Part shown: positions 48,659-59,241 of the stretch, piece after piece | Layout of the letters: the number at the start of each line of letters is the position of its first letter | Numbering within the stretch: the first letter of the stretch is position 1 | Source of the DNA: Stichopus chloronotus | Lineage: Eukaryota > Echinodermata > Holothuroidea > Aspidochirotida > Stichopodidae | DNA length: 64,000 nucleotides | Direction of reading: 5' to 3' | Assembly: GCA_021234535.1 (NCBI GenBank) | Contig: SFZH01000008.1 | Coordinates: forward strand, 16,593,358-16,657,357 | Translations under genes and position numbers: made by a program | The notes under the pieces: generated by a model | What the model was told of the DNA's origin: nothing | What the model saw: only the letters and a program-made list of their open reading frames with translations | The model's database searches: none

Positions 48659-48902
48659 GGGAGCTTTCGATTGATACGTCCACTAGTCGACTGCTACGAT
48701 TGTTACGTCATTTTTGAGTCTATGCGCATGCGTCACGTCGTCTCCCTAGTCCACTGCACAAATCAAGAACGCGTAAACCGTGGTTTTGCCGTCCTCGATT
48801 TGGAGACTGGACGAAGGAGACGACGTGACGCATGCGCATAGGCTCCAAAATGACGTAACAATCGTAGCAGTCGACTAGTGGACGTATCAATCGAAAGCTC
48901 CC
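48659..48902. mobile_element. Hairpin MITE, about 244 bp, TA target site
   Basis: Starts GGGAGCTTTCGATTG and ends in the complement, with TA on each side (48657-48658 and 48903-48904). The arms pair with few mismatches for about 95 bases, and even the centre is imperfectly self-complementary, so nearly the whole element is one hairpin. TA duplication suggests Tc1/mariner-type mobilisation (inference). No coding capacity. Several TTACGTCA-like sites lie in the arms. Confidence 0.85.
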
Positions 48903-48904
48903 TA

Positions 48905-51774
48905 TTCTCTCTGCCAACGACCCTTGTTGCACCACTGCTTTCAGCCAATGTATTTAATTCTGAATTGTTTCCTAGGGCTTTGAAGTAATGATTATTTATG
49001 TTTTTTATCGATTTTTTTTAATATTTCCGAGGGGCTCTGTAGGCCTATATACCTCTAATATTCCTGAGTGCATCACACCCTGCCCCCATTCTCTTTTTTT
49101 TTTTGTTTCGCCAGGCCAATATGTATTGGTGACACGGAAATGTATGCAACTTATGACCTTAGTGTTTGGGACTCGCCCTCCGTACCCCTATGACTGGATC
49201 GGCTCTAGGCGGACCTGAACCAACTTAACTTTGCTGGGATACATTCAGATTCGGCTTAAAATTCAAATGTGACGTAATAAAATGCTTGGCAATGGCTAGA
49301 CTCTGACGTCAATCTGTAGTGCGGCAGTGGCATAGGCTAATCTTGATAGTCTCAAAGGAATCCATTTCAGCTGTACAGCTGGAATATGAGTTTACTGGCA
49401 ATCGCCTGGTCATCTACCTTTGTTCTTTGTCAGTGTTTCACAGAAAAGGAAGTAAAGGGAAAGATCACCTGTAACAAAATCTGAAAGAGAACTGCGGGAC
49501 TCGTTTTCCAGATGTTTGAATAAAAAAAATTGTCTGGACATTCTGGTTGGCCCTACAAATTCAGACTCTCATTCCCTGGCGGTCACTGCTCATGCAAAGA
49601 TTCGACTGTTTTCGCAATCACGTCGGAAGCCCCTAAAGTACGCGGAATTAATCAGTCGTGACGGTATGTGTACTCGGACACGCGTCGTACATTTGTACGG
49701 TTTCGCAGTTTATGAACTGAGCGCTCAGGATGAAACGTACCTAATAGCATGTGGTTACTGGCCGCGCGCACCAGTCTAGAACGAACGTTAATTTGCCTGA
49801 GAACGGTTGTAGATTTCGACAGGACGGAGGATATTCGCGTGGTCACTATGGTGACTGTCCCATTTGCACACTGCACACTGAATTCTACGTCCTGGTCCTG
49901 TTTGTGAAAGCAGCCTATTGTGGGTCGTCGATTCGCGCTAACGACACGAAGTTACTTGCAGTTATTGTTGTAGGATGGGATCGACTCGTGGCCGTACCGT
50001 ACAAACAGAGAGAGGCAGGCAGCGCGCAGCGACGTCGATGCAGAGCCGTAAATAGTACCCTGAGCTGTTTATTTCATCAGTGATTCAGATTGCCTCTTGT
50101 GCCAAGTGATGAATATTCAAGTTACTTTCATGATATAGTAATGCAATACACTGCGTGAGCGTGGAACGCCACAAATACTTGCATGCGTGTACACATATAT
50201 GCCTAGATATCGAGCGTGCGTCAAAAGTATTCCCGATCTCAGAAATTAACGCGTGCCAAGCGTCAGAGTATTCCTCATATCCGCACGCACGTCACTGTTT
50301 TTTCCTTTGAGTGCAGTGAATTGCAAAGCGCGTTGTGCGTGGCTCAGTATTTACCTCACAGTTCGTAAGCGTCTCTAGTTCTTGAACCATTGTGCAGTAG
50401 ATCTATATATGTATACGTTGTAAACATATACTGAGTGAAGGTATTATCAAAGCACAGGAAATTATATTGCTGCCAGACGTAAACATTCAAACCAGAACTG
50501 GTGGTATAGGTTGAAATACCGTGTAACATTCATGGAAAGGCAAATGAAGACACCATGGACTACCACCACCTTAACTTTATTTTGCGTTACAGCAAGTTTT
50601 GCCCGTGACCTGTGACGTCTTCAGTCGGGTGAACACTACATCTCACACCCAGGTACCCACCCACCAAGTTTGACCTTTGACATCGTGGCGTCATCAATAT
50701 TTAAAAAGAATCACGTATTGTCTGTTTTTCATATATGGTAACTTTGTAACTCCAGGATGTTTAGACACTGAGATAATGCTAAAAATGTGGGTTTTTTTTC
50801 TTTTGCTTCCATAACCTTTGACTTATCACGCGATCGATCTGGCGTACACTTCACTTTGTTCCCGGGAACCTACCCACCAAGTTTGAGGTTCATCCGAATT
50901 ACCGTCTAGGAGAAGATCGTGACACAAGTTCGATTGTACGCACATACACTAACACACACACACACACATTTGGACCCCCTTCTCAACCCCCGTACCCCAG
51001 TAGGTAATCCTAAATCCATGTCATTTGTATGAGGTAACCCCACGTAAGGGCTACAGGCCCACCAAGTTTCGGTTGAATACTACGAGGGGTGTAGGATGGG
51101 CTATACTATTTAAGTGTCATTTTTGGCGACTTTAACCGCCCCAGTAAGTATACCCCTTGTATACTAAGTATACGGATGAGGTAATTATCAGTTTAACTCT
51201 CTTTAATGAATGACCTCGTGACAAGTTCAGTCAGCTCTAGTTGTGAGTTCCGTTAATCTTTCAAAGATGGATTACTCTAAGTTTACTCTCAACGAAGAAT
51301 ACATTTGCTCTTCTTAGAAGAGGTTACTCTATCATTCACTATTATATGGGAGGGGAGTGAATTTTCGACTTTCAATCAATATTCCGAGAACCACTTTTTT
51401 TTTTCGATACACGTATCTATGAACGTACAGATGGTTTGTTTAAACAACGTATACACTAGCCCTTTAAGTCCAACTTATTTCAGCATCGGAGCTGAGTCGT
51501 GTGATACATACTTGCGATTGAATAAAGTATACGCTGAATGTTCCTTTTCTTCAGTTGAATAACATGGGATGCTCATGAGAGCTTTGCGCCCTAACTTCAA
51601 GGACGTTCAGATTTCCCACATGTGCCCAACATCCGTGGTTTTATGATTTCATCAGTTAAATTGTATTTTTTTAAACAAAAGAAGGCTAAGCAAAGTTTCA
51701 ATTTGCAATAATGTAAGTTTCCAATGGTAACGCATGTGCAGAACGACAAAAGTGAGGGCTCCTCAACCTAATAA
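48905..51774. other. Intergenic, CpG-richer, no supported gene
   Basis: Open frames at 49516-49779 and 49751-50083 lie in CpG-rich DNA but show no family resemblance, no splice partners and no codon pattern I trust. The stretch 50630-51130 holds repeat-like text (separate entry). Nothing else recognised. Confidence 0.45.
50630..51130. repeat. Low-copy repeat block with recurring CCACCAAGTTT
   Basis: cccaccaagttt recurs at about 50656, 50873 and 51058, roughly 200 bases apart, each in a similar setting. A tgacctttgacatc phrase here also occurs near 23138. A (CA)n run lies at 50950-50968. Probably a degraded interspersed repeat. Confidence 0.45.
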
Positions 51775-51991
51775 GAATAAGTGTCAGACTTTGAAGAAAA
51801 GCTTCAACTGTAATGGACATGAATACACAATCGATACCGAACAGCATAGTACACACTGTACATACTATTAGATTTTTTTTTAATTTACACAACAATCCAA
51901 CACAGAATGTAATTCAAATGTCAAATTGCAAGTGCATTGGCACAACAAATGTTTGACGTAGTCACGTGGAACTTTTTCTAAACCCATCATC

Positions 51992-51996
51992 AAAAA
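51992..51996 (-). terminator. Pol III terminator (T5) of tRNA copy A
   Basis: Read on the - strand, a run of five T lies 12 bases past the tRNA 3' end, the usual stop signal for RNA polymerase III. Confidence 0.7.
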
Positions 51997-52008
51997 TGTT
52001 TGCACGCC

Positions 52009-52081
52009 TGCCACGTGTGAGGCTCGAACTCACGACCTTCAGATTATGAGACTGACGCGCTGCCGACTGCGCCAACGAGGC
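52009..52081 (-). tRNA. tRNA-Met (CAT), copy A
   Basis: 73 bases folding as a full cloverleaf without an intron: acceptor GCCTCGT / ACGTGGC, D arm GCGC-GCGC, anticodon loop CTCATAA (anticodon CAT), T arm GTGAG-TTCGAGC-CTCAC, discriminator A. It matches eukaryotic elongator tRNA-Met closely. A box TGGCGCAGTCGG and B box GAGTTCGAGCC are intact. The acceptor has a T4-T69 mismatch where the human gene has a T-G wobble, present in both copies. Confidence 0.93.
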
Positions 52082-52747
52082 TTGCTGATCACTAATTGGA
52101 CACATGATGAATCAAAACCTGCCAACAGTTAAGAGAACCGTGTATACATACACGACCTTTGGCAGAGGAAATGGGATACTACAGATAAGGAATTGTAAAC
52201 ATGCTGCTAAGGAATAAAAGAACGAAACAAAAAACATCAGATTAAAAAGCAGGCCACTATAGCATCCTGGGTCTCTCTCTTGATTGGTTCATCCTCACGC
52301 CCTCCAGAATAGGGGTTTTCCCTTAGCATTTTATGGCCTAGAAGGGATGTGTGGGGGAGGGACCTGTGAGTCAAAGCAAACTCTAACATATCACTTTCGA
52401 AATTTTACAAACTATAGAGTGAATTAAATATTAAAAAATTACTAAAGTGTCCGAAACTTTTCGAATCACAACTTGTTTGCCGTCTCAATGATGTCGATGA
52501 TGTTCCACTGAGCTAACAACTTCGGGATAATATGTTTGAAGAAACATCCCTCAGGAAGATTTAAAACAAATAAGAGAAAAAAAAAAACTGAAAATATAAG
52601 ATTATAACTTAAAACTTAAGAATTCCTATAGCTGAGCATAAAGTCAAATGAGTAGTATCACATGTTGCATCATTTTCCATCTATACAAACCCATGTTACA
52701 TGGGCCGCACGTAGGTGAATCCATATGGGGCCCAGCATGATTTTGCA
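52082..52747. other. Spacer in copy A, nothing recognised
   Basis: AT-rich sequence between the tRNA and the palindromic block; most of it has no counterpart in copy B, so it is either an insertion in A or a deletion in B. Confidence 0.5.
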
Positions 52748-52920
52748 CCCAAGATCTGTAAGGGACGGCCCATATGGGCCAGCCAAGATAATCATGTGAC
52801 CCACATGGGATAGTCATGGTGCCCATATGGGACAACTGTCCACGTGGACTCCAGAACTACCCCATATGGTTCATATGAGTTATCTGGGCTGACCCATGTG
52901 GGCCCCTCACAGAACTTGGG
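52748..52920. repeat. CCCATATGGG palindromic fold-back block, copy A
   Basis: The left arm (52748-52813, from cccaagatctg) and right arm (52857-52920, to gaacttggg) are imperfect reverse complements. Within them, variants of CCCATATGGG and CCCACATGGG, themselves palindromic, recur at least six times. No coding capacity. Confidence 0.75.
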
Positions 52921-53268
52921 TGTAATTTAATTTTGGCGGAACAAACTTTATTTCCATCCGGGGAACATATATTTAGTATAATGCGATATGATATTTTGCA
53001 ATGTTTACAACTAAAAATGTTTAAAATCATTTAGCAGGTACAGCTGGCACTATAGAATAATTGTCAAACTTTGAAGGAAAACTTCAACTATGGACATAAA
53101 TACACAATCGATTCTGAACAATATGACAAGTAGGCCTACATACCATTCGAAATTTTGCTAGCTTACCCAACAATCAAATACAGAGTATAATTCATATTTC
53201 AACGGAAGGTGCATTGGCACAACAATGGTTTGACCTAGTCACATGGAACGTTTTCAAAACCCATCATC

Positions 53269-53273
53269 AAAAA
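53269..53273 (-). terminator. Pol III terminator (T5) of tRNA copy B
   Basis: Run of five T on the - strand, 12 bases past the tRNA end, retained from the duplication. Confidence 0.7.
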
Positions 53274-53285
53274 TGTTCGCATGCC

Positions 53286-53358
53286 TGCCACGTGTGAGGC
53301 TCGAACTCACGACCGTCAGATTATGAGACTGACGCGCTGCCGACTGCGCCAACGAGGC
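53286..53358 (-). tRNA. tRNA-Met (CAT), copy B
   Basis: Identical to copy A except one base at the start of the variable loop (A to C, position 44). All stems, the CAT anticodon and both internal promoter boxes are intact, and the T4-T69 mismatch is shared. Both could be active, or both could be members of a tRNA-like repeat family. Confidence 0.92.
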
Positions 53359-53531
53359 TTGCTGATTATTGATTGGACACATGATGAACCAAAAACCGGG
53401 TGACCCACATGGGATAGTCATGGTGGGTATATGGGACAATTGTCGAAGTGGACCCCAAAACTACCCCATATGGCTCTTATGAGTTATCTGGGCTAACCCT
53501 TATGGGCCCCTCACAGATCTTGGGTATAAAG

Positions 53532-53550
53532 ACATATGGGTCCCATATGT
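53532..53550. repeat. Perfect palindrome around CATATGGG
   Basis: acatatggg-t-cccatatgt, nine-base arms with one central base, just past copy B and of the same motif family. Confidence 0.7.
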
Positions 53551-56117
53551 TCGTCTATAGGGGAGGGGAGGGACAATAAGGGGACCATGTTGGAATATTA
53601 CCTGGGGAATTTTTAGGCATTAAGCAAAATTTTTCAAACGGGAGGGTAACTACTCGGCCCTCCTACGAATCTCCTTTATATTACGGCGAACGGTCATTAG
53701 TTCCACAATATCAGAGGCTTCAACCCTCAACAGACTCAGACCTACCTATGCCCTACAAAGTTGTTGGCTGTTCTTCAAATTCAAGGATGGGGATGGCAGT
53801 GAAAAGTGTTTCTGTTTATCGTAAAACTTAATAGGACCTATATGTGAAAACTACATGTGAAAACAAAGGCCATCGACTCTTAAAGTAATAGTCGAAATAA
53901 ATAAAATAAAATTTCTTGGATCTTCCATCATCTAGCAAGCAAGCCCCTTTGGGATCAAATTGGAATTCTCTTGTAAAACTTTTGCTTGGTTAGTAGGCTT
54001 TGGCTACTGCATGTTGGTATAAATTTGGGTCCCAACTGAAGCCCAGTTGGGCTCGGTGCCCAAGATGGAGAGCTGCTGTGAACTCATCCATCCATCAAAC
54101 TGGGACACAACTGGGACTGACTGAGCTAAGGTAGCCCAGAATGGGACCAGATGAAGAGCTTACGAAACTGATCGTGCCATAATCGGTAGCAAGTTCGGAC
54201 CCCATTTTGAATGCATGGTGTAGTACATGGCTATTATGTTGGTGTGTTATGACATCACAGATTTCCCATAGGACAATCCCGTTGTGGAACAGACGATTTA
54301 AAATATGGTCCCTATCTTCGAAACAGAAGATAAGATATTAATTTTCATAAAAAAAGGGAGAACATCTTTAATTTTGTGGACTTTCCTTTTTAACTGATAA
54401 TCACTAATTAATAACTGATAAACTGATAACTGAAGACAGATTACATATTCACAACATAGCGACCATGATTTCCATAAAGGCGGAAACTGTACAACTACGA
54501 TAATGACAATGGCGTATGGCCATGGGGGGGGGGGCACCAAAACTTGGGGCGCCCTCCAGTACTGAAGCAGAATATCACAACAATGTGAAGTTAACTTGCA
54601 CAAAATTTTATGTAATTTAAGGGGGGGGGGGGGCTATTCCCTGTAGCCTATTCAATATTAATCATGTATTTTGTGACAATCGAAAATCTCTTTTCCCTCA
54701 TTCCTCCTGCCCTTCCCTCTATCGTTCTGTCACATCCTGGTTCACTAGTGAAGTAATAAAAGTGTCAGTTCTGTTGTGGGTTCCACATACAAATCTTGGA
54801 AATCATTCAGGCCTTCAAACCATTGTCGGAACCATTCAATGGCGGCTGAAATGAATAACTGGGTGAAGGAGAAAATTAAAAAGAAACAACAAAACTGAGA
54901 AGGGAGATCACAGGTAGAGATTGAGGGTTGAGGGTTCAGTGCAAGGGCGTAATAAGCAAGGGGACGGGGTGCACAATGTTCTGTTTCCAAGAGTCCCAAT
55001 AAAACAGCAAAATAAAAAATTATACCAAAAAAAAATCGTAGCTCTGCCTCACCAACCACAGACCATATGATATGAAATGCTACCACACCTTTTCGGCTAT
55101 TCGGGGGGAAACGGCCATTAGGGGTAATCGGGATAATCGGGGTGAACGATAAGCCTACAGTCTGTGACTAATAAAATGAATAATCTGCTAAAGGTCACGT
55201 TAAAATGGGTCCAGACAGCAGCCGCCAAAGTCTGGCCCCATGTTTAGGATAAAGTTGCTATATCATTGGTATTTTCGTGATCCCTTAGATGTACTCTCTC
55301 AAATACAAAAAGAATTAGAGCCTTTTCAACTGAAACGAACCGTGAACCCTTTTTGGGACTACTGTCTGGGTCCATGTACATGATGAAATTGCCGTCATTG
55401 ATATTTTTGGGATCCCTAAAATATATTCTATTAAGAATAGAACCTTTAATATCAAATGCCTATTACATGAAATATATATAGAATAAGTTTGATCCCACTA
55501 TGGTAAACTATTCGTGAAAAACTTACCAATTGCAACCGACAAAATGTTTCTGAAAGGGGTGGGGCTTGGACGTCTTCATGATGTAAGCTACACAAAACGT
55601 TCTTTCTTTTAAATTGTAACATATAAAGTTATGATATCAAATACTTTAAAAATTACCTTTATGTATTACATATTATATCCGTACTATATAATGCAGTACA
55701 TAATATTAGTGATTCTGCCCTATGTTTGCAGTTATTTTTAGCTGGAAAAGTTCACTGTTGCTATGTGTTACTTTTGTTTTTTATCTTACTTATCATCCCT
55801 CCCTCCACTTCGTTTTTTTTTTTTTTGCTCTGCTTTACTTTTTCAACATCGCCCATCGAGTAACAAAAATTGCTGTGGGGGCCCTCCCCCCCCCCTTACT
55901 GCTGGCTACGCCACTGTGCACCCCTAAATAGCCATTTTCGCTCGCTCTGTCTAAAGTTGCGAACTCCGCCGCTGAAAGGAAGCAGCTAGGAATATAACCC
56001 CCTCTCGTTTATTTTGCATCTTAGATGCTTATAATAGTCGTGAAATTAGTTCTTCATCCGTCCAGCAGTCATAGGACCCCCCCCCTTGTACTGGGTCCAG
56101 GGCACCATTTATAGTAC
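53551..56117. other. Intergenic, repeat-derived fragments, no gene
   Basis: Related cccaactgggct-type palindromic text occurs at about 54029-54130. G runs at 54525-54536 and 54621-54634 and a C run at 55886-55895 adjoin element-like ends: gacaatggcgta (54505) and ggctacgccactg (55904-55916, complement cagtggcgtagcc). The latter looks like a hAT-type end, but no matching target duplication joins the two. Confidence 0.45.
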
Positions 56118-56528
56118 TAGACTTGCCCCAAGTCTCTAGTGATTGTCCTCTCCTAGCTGAGCCAGCTAGTAGGATCTGTATGGTTCTCTCCTTCCACGGA
56201 CTGCTCCTTCATAAGGAACTCACTCCCGATCTTCTACAAGGAGTCATTGTAATCTTGTTACACTGTGCTACCGTCACCAGCCGGCTGCTCGTGAGGGCGT
56301 GTGGCAAGCTACTTCAATGAGCAATCCGTGGCGGTGTGTAAGGACCATTAGAAACAATTGCTATAATTCGGTAGCTGTAGGAACTGTAAGAAATTAGGTG
56401 TATTCAGATCAAAGAACTAGTTTATCTTGACTTCTATGATTCGGATGAAGTCTTGAGCCTGTAGGAAAAAAACTTAAGTTCATGAGAGGTAAAAGAGAGT
56501 AGAACGTTAGCCACTTGGGGCAAGTCTA
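56118..56528. mobile_element. Inverted-repeat element, about 411 bp, possible TA target
   Basis: Left end TAGACTTGCCCCAAGT (56118-56133) and right end ACTTGGGGCAAGTCTA (56513-56528) are exact complements over 16 bases. If TA is the target duplication, the element proper begins GACTTG and ends CAAGTC. The interior shows no transposase; a 65-codon open frame at 56123-56320 is not recognised. Confidence 0.65.
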
Positions 56529-56578
56529 TTACATACTTTGCTCACTTTAAATTGATATCCGCTTTTGATTGGTTGTAT

Positions 56579-56608
56579 CAAGGAGGTTTTACAAGGAAAA
56601 CCTCCTTG
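56579..56608. repeat. 12-bp hairpin
   Basis: caaggaggtttt and aaaacctccttg pair perfectly around a 6-base loop, between the two transposons. No tract or gene suggests a role. Confidence 0.75.
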
Positions 56609-56735
56609 GCTGTGTGACTTCGATGGCTGGTTGTTTCGTGCCAATTAACGCAATTATTCACCGTATTGGGGCGAATAGCCAGAACCAATAGATTTTACGC
56701 TAGAGGTCAACAAACGTTTTGATGTCATTGAAGAG

Positions 56736-56743
56736 GTTAATGC
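56736..56743. repeat. hAT target-site duplication, left copy
   Basis: gttaatgc, identical to 58181-58188. Confidence 0.9.
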
Positions 56744-58180
56744 CAGTGTTGTGGTCGAGACCACACTTTCCGAGTCCAAGACCAAGACCGAGTCCTTCGC
56801 ATCCGAGTCCGAGTCAAGACCGAGTCCACATAATCCGAGTCCGAATCGAGTCACCGAGACCAAAAAAAAAGAAAAAAAGAGAACAACCTCTCTAATCATT
56901 ATTTGGAGCATATACCGTACATTGTTCTTTCTAGGAAGCAACAAGAATACAGTGAAACACAACATCGGCTAACAGTAATATCTAAACTTCAAAACATTAC
57001 AATTGAAAACAACACTAAATAAATGTACAGTAAAACTAACTATACTCTTATCTATAGTCTGTTACAAATATCATTAAAAAAAGAGAGCAATCTCTCTATT
57101 CATTATTTTGGAGCATATACCGTACATTGTTCTTTCTAGGAAGCAACAAGTACACAGTGAAACCCAACATCGGCTAACAGTAATAACTTAATTTCAAAAC
57201 ATTGATTCAATTGAAAACAACATAAATAAATGTACAGTAAAACTAAGTATACTTTTATCTATCATAGTCTGTTACAACATCATTATATGGTTAAACTAAT
57301 GCTGAGTTATGGAAGTTGGTGATGGTAAGCTTCATTGACCAAGACAGCAAATGAAACAGTAAATTGCAATATATCCAAACCATAAGTTGTCAGATACAGC
57401 CATTAATGGCAAAGTGAACTACATCATTTTGCAATACCAAAAACACACATTACTGCTATAATTGTGATATGGGCCAAATACAAAATCAATACAATTTATG
57501 ACAACATTTCTACAAACCATGTAAACTGTCTAATGCAGTGCACTGTGTTTAAGAAGTGCATCCCCACTGAAGATGCTGTACATAAATAGGGAGTTACACA
57601 CTTTTGGTTACCTGCAGAAACCACGTGTGTGACAACTTTGCTAAGAATACTGTACACACTGACATACTGGAAGGGCCATGTTGGAGGCATGTGTCTTAGT
57701 AGAAGTTGCCAATGCATTAGGTTCCCCCTCCCTCATTACCAAACTAATAAAGTCAAAAGTTAATGCAACACTAACTACTCCCTAAGCCTCCGATACCTGA
57801 GGTTTAAACAAAATGATCATTTCTAGCTGTTGTATCAATAGGACAATAGGCCTATAGAGGCCGCAGAAATCGGAATCCTAATTTAACTAAAGTGTAGGAT
57901 TTCGATGATAGTGGCCAATAGACTATACAATAGGACAACATGCTAGTGGGTCAAGTTTTGACCCTTTGCTGTATTTGTCCATGCATTGCAATTACTACAG
58001 TGTACAATTATCTGTACAAAAGCCAGAAGTTTTTTTTTCCAGTCTCGGGCTCGAGACCTCGAGTCATGGCACCCGAGACCGAGTCATTTCGATTCGAGAC
58101 CAAGACCGGCAATCCGAGACCGAGACGGTGGGTCGAGACCGGTCTCGAGACCGAGACCGGTCTCGGTGACTACAACACTG
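56744..58180. mobile_element. Non-autonomous hAT transposon, 1,437 bp, intact ends
   Basis: Terminal inverted repeats CAGTGTTGTGGTC (left) and CAGTGTTGTAGTC (right, complement) are flanked by a perfect 8-bp duplication, the defining features of hAT elements. Arrays of GAGTCC/GAGACC words lie just inside both ends (about 56768-56860 and 58042-58166); such subterminal repeats typically bind the transposase. No transposase frame or BED/dimerisation domain is visible, so it depends on another copy. The interior includes a 205-210-bp tandem duplication. Confidence 0.93.
56875..57285. repeat. Tandem duplication of 205-210 bp inside the hAT element
   Basis: Unit 1 (56875-57075) and unit 2 (57076-57285) share gagcatataccgtacattg, acatcggctaacagtaat and ataaatgtacagtaaaact in order, with scattered differences. 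Confidence 0.9.
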
Positions 58181-58188
58181 GTTAATGC
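58181..58188. repeat. hAT target-site duplication, right copy
   Basis: gttaatgc, identical to 56736-56743. Confidence 0.9.
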
Positions 58189-59133
58189 AATTTGTTTCCT
58201 CCACGTACCGGCCAAAACCTATTGTCAACATTGTATCAATTGCCTCAAATTTTACACTAAATATATTTCAACCCACCAGCTTCTGCACCCATTGAAATTG
58301 ACCAGAAAACCCAACTTTTTGCCAACATACGGTATTGAAAAAGATCGATCATTTTGAGGGGTCTTTCACCTAACACTTGATCACTTACAGTGAAATCTAC
58401 CAACTGTTGGGAGATTTCGTGAGAGGGCAGCTATAGACCCTAGCGCTAATCATAGCAAATTAAATCACTTAAAACTTGATGCAATGAAATGATCTCACTT
58501 TTTCCCCAAAACTACGGGCCAAACTACCTTGCCGATGGCCTCCAAACTACACAGATGTAACGGGAAAATATAATTTTAAATCCTCAAAGAGTTGCAGAGC
58601 TGTGTATCATTCTCATTACAGAAACTGCAGCCGCTCAAAAGAGTGGTCAGCATTGCCAATTTCAGTCACCGTTGACTTTGTACGTAAACCAATCACAATA
58701 AAAGAAAGTAAGTCCGTGATGCAATTGCGCCCAATGGGAGGGTCTCACTCATTCCTTGACTCCTAGGCCCCAATACCATAGGACCATCAATGTTACTTTT
58801 CAGCTGAATAAACCCTCTTGGCTCCCCTACTAGCTTGCGTTGGTAAAGAGAACTCGTTCGTTATCATTATCCCCACTCGTCGGTGAAAACAGGCAAACTT
58901 TCGCTGTGCTTAGCATGTTGTTTCTACATGAAAATCGGCGGATGATGAAACAAAAACACCGTCAAAGTTTTGTCATTGCGCAATGTATGGTGCGTGTATT
59001 ACATAACGAATTTTGTACAGCGCATGTAGTGTTTGGCATCGCATGCAGACTGGAAAGGCTGGATTAACACTGTGTAAATGTCACTTGGGGAAACCTAGAT
59101 AAAAAACGAGCAGCTTTCATTAACGTGTTGAGA
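58189..59133 (+). promoter_or_regulatory. Probable SCO promoter and 5'UTR region
   Basis: The stretch before the proposed SCO start codon includes CCAAT-type words (aaccaatcac near 58688 and gcccaatggg near 58729) and a gcgcaatg NRF1-like half-site near 58978. No TATA box is placed with confidence. The assignment rests on position and composition only; a start site cannot be fixed from sequence. Confidence 0.35.
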
Positions 59134-59241
59134 ATGTTCTCCTCTATGCAGAAAATACCAGTAATTTCGACACTGAAGTCATGTTTTTTGCTTCAGCGTA
59201 CTCTTGCGAGAAGCAGCAGCAGTCTACCTGTTTGTTCTAAG
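59134..59241 (+). CDS. SCO1: SCO exon 1 (mitochondrial presequence)
   Basis: ATG at 59134 (a second in-frame ATG at 59146) opens 36 codons rich in Arg, Ser, Leu and Lys with no acidic residue, including [14 protein letters not shown]; donor aag|gtacat at phase 0. It was found because it joins the next exon in frame and supplies the expected targeting signal; that linkage is inferred. Confidence 0.7.

Larger units (their letters stand above)
51775..52925. repeat. Direct duplication, copy A (with tRNA-Met)
   Basis: Aligns to 53055-53530 in the same orientation: the cttcaac...tacacaatcgat text, the tRNA with both flanks, and the right-hand CCCATATGGG block all recur in order. About 670 bases between the tRNA flank and the palindromic block (about 52125-52793) are absent from copy B. 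Divergence is clear but modest. Confidence 0.8.
53055..53530. repeat. Direct duplication, copy B (with tRNA-Met)
   Basis: Second copy of the 51775-52925 unit, lacking the middle spacer and the first part of the left palindrome arm. The join is at about 53399, where ccaaaaaccgg meets gtgacccacatgg. Confidence 0.8.

Noticed and set aside
49516..50083. Two overlapping + frames in CpG-rich intergenic DNA
   Set aside because: No conserved motif, no introns and no codon signature; CpG-rich DNA has few stops by chance.
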